The translations under genes were made by a program, and so were the position numbers. A DNA stretch of 64,000 nucleotides from Aliamphritea spongicola. GTDB lineage: Bacteria > Pseudomonadota > Gammaproteobacteria > Pseudomonadales > Balneatricaceae. Below the pieces are notes generated by a model. The model saw only the letters and a list, made by a program, of their open reading frames with translations, was not told the DNA's origin and did no database searches. Positions 52,023 to 61,010 of this stretch are shown piece by piece. Location: positions 3,038,001-3,102,000 of the forward strand of contig AP025283.1 of NCBI GenBank assembly GCA_024347235.1, written 5' to 3'. Numbering within the stretch: the first letter of the stretch is position 1; each line of letters begins with the position of its first letter.

Positions 52023-52984
52023 ATGAAATTCACCACCTTTGCCAAGGCAGCTGCTTTGGCAGCCGGCGTATTCTGCACTGCTGCACAGGCAGCTGATCAG
52101 ACCTACATCGCGACCACCGCTATTGTTGAACACCCGGCACTGGATTCAGTTCGCGCAGGCATTAAAGACAGCCTGATGGAAAACGGCTACAACGAAGAAA
52201 ACCTGAAGTTTACCTTTGAAAGCGCACAGGGCAGCCCGGCAACCGCCGCTCAGATCGCCCGTAAGATGGTCGGCTCTGAGCCGGATCTGATTGTTGCCAT
52301 TGCCACTCCTTCTGCTCAGGCAGCGGTATCTGCCAGCGAAAATATTCCGGTTATCTTCTCAGTGGTTACCGACCCACTGGGTGCCAAGCTGGTAAACAAC
52401 GTTGAACAGCCTGGCGGTAACGTCACCGGTCTGTCTGACATGCTGCCACTGGCACAGCAACTGGAACTGCTGCAGGAAATCATGCCAAACCTGAAAACCC
52501 TGGGTGTACCATACAACCCAGGTGAGCCAAACGCGGTTTCCAGCGTTGAAGCCCTGAAAGTTGTTGCTAAAGAAAAGGCATCAAGATCATTGAAGCACCG
52601 GCACCTAAATCATCTGATGTGGCGCTGGCCAGCCAGAAGCTGATCGGTAAAGCCGATGCGATTTACTGCCCGATCGACAACACCATTATTTCTGCACTGG
52701 AAGCGGTGGTTAAAACCGGTATCGACGGCCAGATCCCGGTATTCGCTGCAGACACTGATTCCGTTGCCCGCGGTGCTATCGCTGCTCTGGGTTTCAACTA
52801 CTACGACCTGGGTAAACAGACCGGTGAACTGGTACTGCGTGTCCTGAACGGCGAAAAAGCCGGCGATATCCCGGTTAAATTTGCTGAAGGTACTAACCTG
52901 GCAATCAACCCGAAAATGGCAGCGCGCATGGGCATCGAACTCCCTGCCAGCGTTACCGAACGTGCGACCCAAGTGATCGAGTAA
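52023..52984 (+). CDS. ABC transporter substrate-binding protein (TrpX-like)
   Basis: About 320 residues after repair. A signal peptide (FTTFAKAAALAAGVFCTAAQA) precedes ADQTYIATTAIVEHPALDSVRAGIKDSL; blocks are IATPSAQAAVSASENIPVIFSVVTDPLGAKLVNN, GLSDMLPLAQQLELLQEIMP and LGVPYNPGEPNA. Matches the ABC_sub_bind family, some members of which take up tryptophan or tyrosine. One base missing near 52573-52578 restores KEKGIKIIEAPAPKSSDVALASQKL. Ligand not proved. Confidence 0.88.
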
Positions 52985-53000
52985 GGAACCTACCCTCACA

Positions 53001-53915
53001 ATGTCTTTATTTTCATTCATGGGTACCCTGGAGATCGGCCTGATATTCGGGCTGGTCGCCATGGGCGTATATCTGACGTTCCGGGTGCTGGACTTCCCGG
53101 ATCTGACGGTAGACGGCAGTTTTACCCTGGGCGCAGCAGTCACTGCAGCCCTGATTGTTTCCGGTATCAACCCTTATCTGTCTACGCTGGCCGGCTGCTT
53201 TGCCGGTGCGGCAGCCGGTGTTGTTACCGCCTGGCTCAACCTGCGGTTTAACATTCTGCACCTGCTGGCCAGTATCCTGACCATGACCGCGCTGTACACC
53301 ATCAACCTGCGGGTGATGGGTAAGCCAAACCTGGCGCTGATTACCGACCCAACCGTACTGACTCCGTTTGAAGGCCTCGGTCTGGCAAACATGTATATGA
53401 AACCTCTGTTTGTAGGCGTCTGTGTGATTACTGTCGGCATTCTGCTGGCGCTGTTCCTGAAAACTCAGTATGGCCTGGCCATGCGGGCTGTCGGTGCAAA
53501 CAAGCGGATGGCACAGGCCAACGGCATTGTGGTGAAGGAAAAGGTCTACGCAGGCCTTGCTCTGTCTAACGGCCTGGTGGCACTGGCCGGTGCTCTGTTC
53601 GCGCAGACCAACGGCTTTGCTGATTCCACCATGGGTATCGGTACCATCGTTGTGGGTCTGGCAGCGGTAATCGTCGGTGAGACTCTGCTCAGCAGCCGTA
53701 AAATGCTGATCATTATTTTCAGCTGTATTGTCGGCTCGATCCTTTACCGGCTGGCCATTGGCTTCGCCCTGAATGCTGACTTCCTGGGCTTCAACGCCTC
53801 GGACCTGAACCTGATCACCGCACTGCTGGTTGGTCTGGCACTGGTACTGCCTCAGCTGCGTAAAGAATGGAAAGCCAAACAGGCGGCAATTAAAGCCAAC
53901 GGAGGTGACGCATGA
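53001..53915 (+). CDS. ABC transporter permease (TrpY-like)
   Basis: 304 residues, intact; eight to nine hydrophobic helices. Begins MSLFSFMGTLEIGLIFGLVAMGVYLTFRVLDFPDLTVDGSFTLGAA, typical of the branched-chain-type permease family; TQYGLAMRAVGANKRMAQANGI is the expected coupling loop for the ATPase. Its stop overlaps the ATPase start (ATGA). Confidence 0.92.
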   Translation: MSLFSFMGTLEIGLIFGLVAMGVYLTFRVLDFPDLTVDGSFTLGAAVTAALIVSGINPYLSTLAGCFAGAAAGVVTAWLNLRFNILHLLASILTMTALYTINLRVMGKPNLALITDPTVLTPFEGLGLANMYMKPLFVGVCVITVGILLALFLKTQYGLAMRAVGANKRMAQANGIVVKEKVYAGLALSNGLVALAGALFAQTNGFADSTMGIGTIVVGLAAVIVGETLLSSRKMLIIIFSCIVGSILYRLAIGFALNADFLGFNASDLNLITALLVGLALVLPQLRKEWKAKQAAIKANGGDA

Positions 53916-54712
53916 TCCGCTGTGAACAACTCCGGGTAACCTTTAACGCCGGCCTGCCCACTGAAAGAAAGCCCTGGGGAATTGACCTGGAAATCCCTCA
54001 GGGAGAATTCGTTACGGTTATCGGCTCCAACGGTGCCGGTAAATCCACCCTGCTGAACGCCGTGGCCGGTGACATCCCTGCCAGCGGCGGCAAGATTCTG
54101 TTTGGCGATAAAGACGTCACCAGAATCCCGGCAACCGGACGTACCAAAGAAGTTGCCCGGGTATTTCAGGACCCGCTGGCCGGCACCTGTGCCACCATGA
54201 CGGTGGAAGAAAACATGGCCCTGGCGTATGGCCGTGGCTCACGGGGCAAGCTGTCATTCGCCCTGAACGACAAACTGCGGAAGATCTTCCGGGAACAACT
54301 CAGCCGCCTGAATCTGGGGCTGGAAAACCGTCTGGATGCGGAAATGGGCCTGTTATCCGGTGGTCAGCGCCAGTCTGTCAGCCTGCTGATGTCTGCTCTG
54401 CAACCAAGCAGCATCCTGTTACTGGATGAACACACCGCAGCGCTTGATCCGAAGACGGCGGCACTGATTATGGACATCAGCGCCCAGATCATCGCTGAAA
54501 AGCAACTGACGGTCATGATGGTCACCCACTCCATGCGCCAGGCACTGGATTTCGGCAGCCGTACGCTGATGTTGCACGAAGGTAAGATTGTCTTTGACCT
54601 GTCCGGTGAAGACCGCAGCAACTATGAAGTCAGTGACCTGCTGGAACTGTTCGCCAAAGCCCGCGGCGGCGATGAAGCACTGGACGACGATAAACTGCTG
54701 CTCGGCAGCTGA
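53912..54712 (+). CDS. ABC transporter ATP-binding protein (TrpZ-like)
   Basis: 266 residues, intact. Walker A VIGSNGAGKSTLLNAVAG, Q-loop FQDPLAGTCATMTVEENMALAY, signature LLSGGQRQSVSLL, Walker B ILLLDEHTAALDP (the usual DEPT reads DEHT), H-loop MVTHSMRQALDFG. Together with the binding protein and permease it forms a complete uptake operon. Confidence 0.94.
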   Translation: MIRCEQLRVTFNAGLPTERKPWGIDLEIPQGEFVTVIGSNGAGKSTLLNAVAGDIPASGGKILFGDKDVTRIPATGRTKEVARVFQDPLAGTCATMTVEENMALAYGRGSRGKLSFALNDKLRKIFREQLSRLNLGLENRLDAEMGLLSGGQRQSVSLLMSALQPSSILLLDEHTAALDPKTAALIMDISAQIIAEKQLTVMMVTHSMRQALDFGSRTLMLHEGKIVFDLSGEDRSNYEVSDLLELFAKARGGDEALDDDKLLLGS

Positions 54713-54745
54713 TCAGCGCTGAATACAGACATCCTGTCATACGCT

Positions 54746-54773
54746 AAACGCCCCGCTCTGCCGGGGCGTTTTT
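54746..54773. terminator. Terminator after the ABC operon
   Basis: AAACGCCCCG and CGGGGCGTTTTT form a strong stem with a six-base loop; works for the plus-strand operon and the convergent GNAT gene. Confidence 0.85.
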
Positions 54774-54776
54774 ATT

Positions 54777-55304
54777 TCAGACGCCTTGTTTAGCTGCCTG
54801 ATTTATCAAACCTGTAATGATAAAAACCGGATTATCGTCTGCTGCTGTCTGGCGAATAAAATTCAGTTTTTCCAGTAACCGGGCAGATGCCACATTCGCC
54901 GGATCAACACCAGCCACCAGACACTCCCAATTGGTATTTTGCTCAGCAAACCTGACCAGACCATCCAGCATCTCACTGGCAAGCCCTTTGCCCCATTCAG
55001 ACTGCTTCAACAGATAGCCAATATGAACCGTCTGCGCCTCAGTACCATAGAGAAAAATAAAACCAGTAAGGTCATCGCCGTGCTTATAACTGACCGACAA
55101 CACCCGCCCTTCAGCCAGAACCTTTTCAAACCATTCAGCGGCTGATTCCGGTGTGTTAATGCCATGAAAATATCCCGGCAGATTTTCCACTACCTCAGGC
55201 GACAGCAGGCTAACCACTTGCTTCAAACTAACAGCATCAGCTTTAACATCAGCCCAAAATACTTCATTCACTTGCAGCCGATATGTCTCATATACCGTTG
55301 GCAT
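54777..55304 (-). CDS. GNAT-family N-acetyltransferase
   Basis: About 175 residues from ATG 55304 (MPTVYETYRLQVNEVFW); ATG 55313 or 55352 would add up to 16 residues. Acetyl-CoA site HIGYLLKQSEWGKGLASEML, then FAEQNTNWECLVAGVDPANVASARLLEKLNF, typical of RimJ/RimL-like enzymes. Substrate unknown. Confidence 0.8.
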   Translation of the reverse strand: MPTVYETYRLQVNEVFWADVKADAVSLKQVVSLLSPEVVENLPGYFHGINTPESAAEWFEKVLAEGRVLSVSYKHGDDLTGFIFLYGTEAQTVHIGYLLKQSEWGKGLASEMLDGLVRFAEQNTNWECLVAGVDPANVASARLLEKLNFIRQTAADDNPVFIITGLINQAAKQGV

Positions 55305-55404
55305 CTCTATCCTCATTACAACCAGAACTATGTACGTAAAGCTTTTAAGCACAGTTTTACAGTATGATGGCAGCCAATCAAACCTGAAGGCACCAACTGC
55401 ACAT

Positions 55405-55690
55405 ATGGACTCCCCTACCCCAAAGCACCAAAACGTCTTCGCGACCTGAACGGCTTCGGCCCCGCAGTGAAGAAATACTGGCCGAAGTGGATATTCATAC
55501 GGTTGAAGACTTCATGGCCACCGACCCCTACGAGCTCTACGCCAGAATCAAACCGATGAAAGGTATGGGGATGAATTCAATCTATGCCATTATCGGTGCC
55601 CGGGAAAACCTGCACTGGCTGGATGTGGCCAAAACCCGCAAAACGGAAATTCTGATGCAGTTGGATGATCTGGGGCTGGCACCTAAATAG
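55405..55690 (+). CDS. Stand-alone TfoX C-terminal-domain protein
   Basis: About 95 residues after repair: MDSPTPKAPKRLRDLNGFGPAVEEILAEVDIHTVEDFMATDPYELYARIK then MGMNSIYAIIGARENLHWLDVA. This is the helix-hairpin-helix-like C-terminal domain of TfoX without the N-terminal domain. One-base losses at 55418-55421 and about 55468. Its link to competence control is uncertain in single-domain forms. Confidence 0.75.
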
Positions 55691-55788
55691 TCTATGGCTC
55701 TGCCAGTAACCACTACCTGGCCATAAATAAGTGATTATTCGGCAAAGCTAACTGACCAGCGGCAGAAGTTATAAAGCACCAGAAACAA

Positions 55789-55815
55789 TAAAACCTGCCG
55801 GACGGCAGGCTTTGA
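55789..55815. terminator. Hairpin between TfoX-like gene and the His-rich gene
   Basis: AAACCTGCCG and CGGCAGGCTTT form a near-perfect stem with a two-base loop between convergent genes; T-rich downstream on the plus strand. Confidence 0.55.
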
Positions 55816-55889
55816 TTGTTTAATGCCCGGGACTCACGGGCAGATTCCATCTATCGCTTGTCTTACAAACATCGCTGATAAATAAGTAA

Positions 55890-56231
55890 TCAGTCTTTAA
55901 CCACCTCAACCGGCCCATGATCATCACAGTGACCGTCATGAACATGATGTAACCTGCCATCTACCAGGTAATCAATATGATCGCCGTGGGGAATAGCCTC
56001 ATGACCGCAACCGGGCCCATGCACGTGTTCACCACAGTTATGAACAGGATGACAACCGTCCGGGTTTCCGGCACTGATTTCGATCGTATGCTCATCGTAA
56101 TGATCCTGATGCGGATGATGCAAATGCCCGTCATGGAGATAATCAATATGGTCTCCGTGACGAATCGCTGTATGACCACACTTCGGGCCATGCGTATGAT
56201 CAGGATGAGAAGAAGTATTAGTGCATGCCAT
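55890..56231 (-). CDS. Histidine-rich duplicated metal-binding-type protein
   Basis: 113 residues, intact, very rich in His, Asp and Gly. Two internal repeats of about 40 residues: HTHGPKCGHTAIRHGDHIDY and HVHGPGCGHEAIPHGDHIDY, each followed by DG[HR]LHH. No signal peptide or membrane span. Likely binds zinc or other divalent metals; proteins of this kind are found in many gammaproteobacteria without a firm function. Some database labels such as transporter permease would be wrong, as no membrane segment is seen. Confidence 0.75.
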   Translation of the reverse strand: MACTNTSSHPDHTHGPKCGHTAIRHGDHIDYLHDGHLHHPHQDHYDEHTIEISAGNPDGCHPVHNCGEHVHGPGCGHEAIPHGDHIDYLVDGRLHHVHDGHCDDHGPVEVVKD

Positions 56232-56381
56232 GAATCTGTCCTCTGAATATATCAGTCAGATAAGTCTAGTTCAGATTCCAGGATTTATTGCCCGTTTGAG
56301 GCCAGGGTATTCTGTGCCCCCTGCTTCATTCACTGTTATACCCGTAAAGGTACTGACTCTGACCTCCAGACCTGTCAGAAA

Positions 56382-56858
56382 TCATGCGTTAAACCACTTA
56401 TCTACCGATATGAAATAGGTCGTAAAGCTTCTGCCCAACAGTTCAGTTTTCTGAACTTTATTGGCTTTTCTTTTCAGAGCTCTGTATTCAGGGCGGGTTT
56501 CAAGAAGATGAAACATCACTTCCTGATGCCCTAACGTTTTAGCCCAGCCCATCATCGAAGTGAATATTGCTATACCGCATCCCCAAAACCTTTTAGAAAT
56601 AACAATCGCGATTTCAAAACCGTCTTCGTCCGGCTGAATCCCACACCAACCGGCAAGTGCCCCATCAATGTATACCGCCCGAACCCGGCAGCCCGGAAGA
56701 GCATCTGTCCAGATCTTCTCACTCATCCATTCCCGGATGCTGGCAGAGCCGAATAACGGATGGTCAACCAGATGGGTTCTCAGGGACGGTTCATTAACAA
56801 TGGGCAGCAGATCATCCGGATCTGTCTGGTTGAAACTTACAAACTCAATTTTATTCAT
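56382..56858 (-). CDS. GNAT-family N-acetyltransferase
   Basis: About 158 residues from MNKIEFVSFNQTDPDDLLP. RVRAVYIDGALAGWCGIQPDEDGFEIAIVISKRFWGCGIAIF is the acetyl-CoA-fold strand and helix region. The family-typical R/Q-x-x-G-x-G/A loop is not exact (FWGCGIA). Substrate unknown. ATG 56870 is an alternative start. Confidence 0.7.
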   Translation of the reverse strand: MNKIEFVSFNQTDPDDLLPIVNEPSLRTHLVDHPLFGSASIREWMSEKIWTDALPGCRVRAVYIDGALAGWCGIQPDEDGFEIAIVISKRFWGCGIAIFTSMMGWAKTLGHQEVMFHLLETRPEYRALKRKANKVQKTELLGRSFTTYFISVDKWFNA

Positions 56859-57091
56859 GTTTAAGCACATCCATGGCTCAGCGGCACACTCTGATTATCT
56901 GTGGATAACCAAAATAGAGCTGAATACAATTTTACTTTGCGCTCAATTATACATACGGCCCCTGCGCGGAAGGTGGTCAAACCGCCGGATTAATTAATTT
57001 TTAACATTATCCAGCAGGAAACAGGCAGTGCCTGAAAGCATTTCATTCGCTGTTTGTTGACTTCAGTCCAGGTGCAGCGTTAGCATAGCAC

Positions 57092-57114
57092 TCAGACTGA
57101 CCGGCCGGTCAGTC
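57092..57114 (+). promoter_or_regulatory. Perfect 20-bp palindromic operator upstream of the TetR gene
   Basis: GACTGACCGGCCGGTCAGTC (57095-57114) is a perfect palindrome located 20 bases before the TetR start, the usual place for autoregulation. A related site is at 57734-57753. Confidence 0.8.
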
Positions 57115-57133
57115 AACACCAAGTAAGACACCG

Positions 57134-57652
57134 ATGAATAAACGAGAACTGATTTTAAATACGGCTATTGATCTTTTTACAAAGCATGGCTTTGAGAAAA
57201 CACCTGTTTCCGCGATCTGCGAAAGCGCCGGTGTTTCAAAAGGTTTAGTTTTTCATCACTTCAAGAACAAGGATGTATTACTGAGAGAGATCTTTCTGCG
57301 CACGACAGAAATTATCGGCAATATAGGTAAGCCACATGAAGAAATATCCGATCCGAACAAAAGGCTTACCGCGCTGATTGAGGCCATTTTTATTTCAATG
57401 GCTGAACACAGGAAGCTATACCGGTTTAACCTGAACGTGATGTTGCAACCTGCAACACGGGAGATTCTGAGCGACCTTATTGATGATAGAAACGCGATGC
57501 TGTTCGAAACAACAGAGGATATTTTTAAGAAAATATCAGAAGACAACAGTACCGTTCTGACACATACATTTGTTGCTGAAATCAATGGTATCGCGCTGAA
57601 CTACCTATATTTTTATGATGACTTCCCGCTTGAAGACATCAAAAGCAACTGA
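57134..57652 (+). CDS. TetR-family transcriptional regulator
   Basis: 172 residues, intact. Helix-turn-helix: NKRELILNTAIDLFTKHGFEKTPVSAICESAGVSKGLVFHHFKNKDVLLREIF. The C-terminal region is all-helical and AT-rich in codon use. It is flanked by two related operators, so it probably represses itself and the downstream YjhX-GNAT genes. Confidence 0.85.
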   Translation: MNKRELILNTAIDLFTKHGFEKTPVSAICESAGVSKGLVFHHFKNKDVLLREIFLRTTEIIGNIGKPHEEISDPNKRLTALIEAIFISMAEHRKLYRFNLNVMLQPATREILSDLIDDRNAMLFETTEDIFKKISEDNSTVLTHTFVAEINGIALNYLYFYDDFPLEDIKSN

Positions 57653-57733
57653 TTCATAAATACAAATAGCATTAAACACCCATACGAGGGCCCAGCTTTT
57701 TTGAGCGTCAATAGCGTTATTCCCACCTAAAAA

Positions 57734-57753
57734 CTGACCGACCAGACGGTCAG
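57734..57753 (+). promoter_or_regulatory. Second TetR-like operator, upstream of the yjhX-like gene
   Basis: CTGACCG (57734-57740) and CGGTCAG (57747-57753) as inverted half-sites matching those of the site at 57095-57114, with a wider centre (eight instead of four bases between GACC and GGTC). It lies 75 bases before the YjhX start. Confidence 0.65.
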
Positions 57754-57828
57754 CAATCTGCAGATATGTATTTAAGCATCTTGCTTAAGGTATCTGTGTG
57801 CACGGTACAAAATCATTGAGGTATTCAC

Positions 57829-58085
57829 GTGAATATATCAAAGCAGGAACAACGCGTTCTCCATATTCTCGCGCTGGGTGGATCGATTCGCTATCTGCGT
57901 AAAGAAAGCGGCAAAGTCCATGAAATCACATGCTATACACGGGAAGGTAACATTCTTTCAAACTGTACGATTGATACGTTCCACCGGCTAAAACGAAAGA
58001 AACTGATTAACTCCAAAAAAGCCAGCCCTACCGCATTACAAAGCTTGGGGCACTTTCAGTTCAGTCACAGATGATGCAGCGATAA
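57829..58085 (+). CDS. YjhX-like protein (UPF0386; toxin-like family)
   Basis: 85 residues after repair, identical in length to YjhX of E. coli. Reads MNISKQEQRVLHILALGGSIRYLRK, CYTREGNILSNCTIDTFHRLKRKKLI and, after one base is restored in the A6 run at 58015-58020, SQPYRITKLGALSVQSQ. The E. coli homologue is described as a toxin paired with the GNAT protein YjhQ; the neighbour at 58143 fits that arrangement. Toxin activity here is inference. Confidence 0.8.
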
Positions 58086-58142
58086 CCATCGCAGCCTGAA
58101 CGGCTAATCAGATATTCAATACAGATCAGAAGGAACATTATT

Positions 58143-58647
58143 ATGACGACACCTTACCGGATACAGTTTGAAGCATTCGCAGCAGAAGGCGGTGTTTATG
58201 ATGAAAGACACGCCAGGCTCTATGCAGAGCTGGCCGATGCATTAATTAAAGATGGTAGCTTTTCTATCGTGTACGAGGGAGTAGCACATGCCTGCTATAC
58301 ACCGCTCATTATCGATAAAGCGCCCCACCTGAGATGTTTCGTATTAGCACCTCTTTCAGTCCTCCTGACTATCAGGGCAAAGGCTACGCCACCAGGCTAA
58401 TGGAAGAGGCGGAAAAGAATTGGGGGCCGACGCTATATTCGTGCTGGGCGATCCGAAGCACTATGCCCGCCGGTATAACACCCCTCACAAAATCGCATTG
58501 CCGGTAGAAAGTGACGCCCCACTGGAATGCTGGTTTGCACGGGAGCTGACCTCTGGAGCTCTCAGTAAAGCTGGTGAGTCTTCATCAACAATATCCGGCC
58601 CGTTCGCTTCTCCTGTCATGTGGCAGGAACCAAGCAAGCAGGTGTAA
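58143..58647 (+). CDS. GNAT-family acetyltransferase (YjhQ/YhbS-like), putative partner of YjhX
   Basis: About 168 residues after repair. YDERHARLYAELADALIKDGSFSIVYEG is followed by LAPLSVLPDYQGKGYATRLMEEAEKNLGADAIFVLGDPKHYARRYNTPHK, with the acetyl-CoA loop QGKGYA, and an ECWFARELTSGALSKAGESSSTISGPFASPVMW end. One-base losses at about 58366 and 58421-58427. Separated from the yjhX-like gene by 57 bases. Confidence 0.75.
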
Positions 58648-58818
58648 AACCGGCATACTCTGGCTTCTTTCCTTAGGGAGAAGTCAGAGTCTTTGTTTTC
58701 AGAACCCCCTTTTCTTCTCCTTCTGTAAAGACAAAAACAAGACCTGACCCCAAACTTTTTGTGTTCGAGCGAATAGGAGCATCTAAAACCGATCCGACTT
58801 CTTGTTTTTGTTATGCAA

Positions 58819-59309
58819 TTAAATCGATAATTTGTTAATACGTATATATACCCAAACAATAAAAATAGCTATTAACATACTAGGCAAAGTAAAAACTCCA
58901 GCGGTCATAACTAACGGAACTACTACATCTATATAGTAACCTGTTGTACAACCACCAAAACCACCGCAAATTGAAGCCACCCCCAATGCGTATAGGTCGG
59001 AAACGACAGTATGAAGCAAGTAATAGCTAAAACTTTTATTAATTTTGACTTGTTACTTCTTAATACTATTGCCGAAGCATAACTTAGCACTATGAAAAGA
59101 ACCGAATAAGTAACGTATGATACTATTCTAAGCTCTTTATCCCATTCAAAATATCCACATGAATACGACGTCCCATATGAACAACTATTAGTGATACTAG
59201 CGGCAAAGAAACTGACCACGTCATAAGCTAACTGTCGTGTAACAACAATCAATATTAACCAAATCAAAAGTGCTCCCAATACAAGACCCGCATATTTAAG
59301 TATTGTCAT
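58819..59309 (-). CDS. Hypothetical membrane protein in an AT-rich region
   Basis: About 163 residues after repair, not recognised. Starts MTILKYAGLVLGALLIWLILIVVTRQLAYDVV (first span) and has a short loop with paired cysteines (NSCSYGTSYSCGYFEW), a second and third span, then the SICGGFGGCTTGYYID motif and a last span (LPSMLIAIFIVWVYI). One base is missing in the C5 run at 58980-58984. The region has much lower GC than neighbours. It could be horizontally acquired. Confidence 0.6.
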
Positions 59310-59578
59310 TGCCTCACCTGTAGTAATATCATTTCATAACAACTTTAATGTTACCCCCTTGCAAGGTTGGAAAGCTTGCAAGCTTTATTCCCTTACGAAG
59401 TATATTCACGGGAACTAATCTAACAGCCAGTTACACAGGATCAGGTCTTTTTCTAGCTCACCAAAAACCTTACCCTGTTAATTCTCATGGGCATCGTAGC
59501 TGCAAAGCAACACTTTTATCTGTCCAGCTGCAGGCATTCATTGAGCAACTTGCCACGCCTATTGTGAGTAATGTATTT
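59310..59578. other. AT-rich intergenic region between two membrane protein genes
   Basis: About 270 bases; a small plus-strand ORF of 85 codons (59348-59605) exists but has no recognisable family or ribosome-binding site. A GCTTGCAAGC palindrome lies at about 59383-59392. Confidence 0.35.
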
Positions 59579-59929
59579 TTAAATCCCATACAGTTGAATT
59601 TTTAAAACCATTAGAATTACCAATAAATAAAGAGCCGTATAAATACTAATTTCACAACACCTACCAATTATATTTTTCTGAAAACCAAGAAGAGCCCTAT
59701 TCATTAAGAGAATAAATACTTTTATTCCAAAATGTAACGACAGAATCAACGAGATTAAAATAGCTGCTCTTAGTGTGTATATTGATGGATCCCCTGAGCA
59801 TCCACCAGCTGTACAAGCCCCAACTCCAGCAGCAATCAAACCAAAACAACAAATTGCTGCTAGCATGCTAATAATAAAAGGCTTAATTAATTCCATATTT
59901 TTATGATATCTAGATAATAGACCTAACAT
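59579..59929 (-). CDS. Hypothetical membrane protein with Cys/Gly motif
   Basis: About 116 residues from MLGLLSRYHKNMELIKP; upstream in-frame ATG at 59977 extends it. Three to four spans (FIISMLAAICCFGLIAAGVG; LRAAILISLILSLHFGIKVFILL; ISIYTALYLLVILMVLKI). The GVGACTAGGCSGDPSIYT segment resembles the Cys/Gly motif of the protein at 58819-59309. No ribosome-binding site was clear; function unknown. Confidence 0.5.
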   Translation of the reverse strand: MLGLLSRYHKNMELIKPFIISMLAAICCFGLIAAGVGACTAGGCSGDPSIYTLRAAILISLILSLHFGIKVFILLMNRALLGFQKNIIGRCCEISIYTALYLLVILMVLKIQLYGI

Positions 59930-60149
59930 TTTAATAATGATCGTGCGCGCTTTTCTGCCAAAACAGAAAACAGGCATAGCTGTAACAATTTTAATTAAAA
60001 TAATTTTTAGACAGCACCGTTATTTTCTTCCGATAAAAACAAGCATGCGCGTTTTGATGACTGACTGTGCACATACATCTGCACAGCGAGATCCTTAAGG
60101 GCCCAATATGTAACTGATTTAAGGAAAAGCAAGGGTAACAGAACGTTAC

Positions 60150-60178
60150 GGGAGTTGTCGCTTTGCACGATAACTCCC
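60150..60178 (-). terminator. Hairpin downstream of the short-chain dehydrogenase gene
   Basis: GGGAGTTGTCG and CGATAACTCCC form a stem of eleven pairs with one wobble. There is no clear T run on the minus strand, so it may only stabilise the transcript end. Confidence 0.4.
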
Positions 60179-60204
60179 CATCAGAGATGATAAAACAGCA
60201 GTTG

Positions 60205-60964
60205 TTAAATCCTTAACCCGCCATCCATTTCGATGATCCGGCCGGTGAAGAAGTCGTTTTCGATGATGTATTGTAAGGTGTGGGCCATTTCTTCCACTTC
60301 CCTAAGCGGCGCAGAGGCACGGCTTTCACCATTCTTTCTACTGCTTCCGGCTTCATTTGTGCAGTCATATCCGTGGCAATAACGCCCGGTGCGATACCGC
60401 CTACCCGGATGCCGTGCCGGGCCAGTTCACCGGCCCAGGTGACGACCATGGTTGCCACCGAGGCTTTAGTGGCAGAGTAATTGGTCTGGCCCATATTTCC
60501 GGCACGGGATACGGAGGAAATGTTGACGATGACACCGCCCTCGCCCTGCAGCGCCATAATGGCGGCTGCTTCACGGGTACAGAGGAAAGTGCCGGTCACA
60601 TTTACATCAAACACAGAGCGGAACTGATCCAGCCCCATTTTGGCCTGTAGCTCGCCGTCTTTTACTTTAATCAGCATGCCGTCACGCATCAGGCCGGCAT
60701 TGTTCACCAGCCCGTGTACGCCACCACAGGCCTCTTTGATCTGTGCAAAGGTCGCTTCAACTGCCGCTTCATCGGTGATGTTGCAGACAAACCCGTGGGC
60801 GCTTCCCCCAGGTTCTGGCACTCAGTTACCGCAGCATCCAGCACCTGAGCATCCAGATCAATCAGCGCAAGAATGCCGCCCTGCTCAGCCAGATGGCGGG
60901 CCATGGCCAGCCCCAGACCGCGGCCACCGCCGGTGATGACAAATACTCTGTCTTTTATTTGCAT
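60205..60964 (-). CDS. Short-chain dehydrogenase/reductase (FabG/PhaB-like)
   Basis: About 253 residues after repair. NAD(P) site VFVITGGGRGLGLAMARHL, then LVNNAGLMRDGMLIKV, catalytic S-Y-K region (ISSVSRAGNMGQTNYSATKASVAT), and IAPGVIATDMTAQM. The end reads ENDFFTGRIIEMDGGLRI. Losses of one base at 60805-60809 and 60300-60302. Encoded last in the MmsB-PrpE-SDR operon; substrate may be a 3-hydroxyacyl or 2-methyl-3-hydroxyacyl compound. Confidence 0.88.
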
Positions 60965-61010
60965 AACATGCGTCTCTTATCTTTCAAATTTGTCTTCAAT
61001 TTACACGCGC

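Noticed and set aside
51761..52078. Minus-strand ORF of 105 codons upstream of the TrpX-like gene
   Set aside because: It overlaps the signal peptide coding sequence and shows no recognisable domain.
59348..59605. Plus-strand ORF of 85 codons, or an integron attC-like site, in the AT-rich island
   Set aside because: No ribosome-binding site or family; attC core sites and paired arms could not be aligned.
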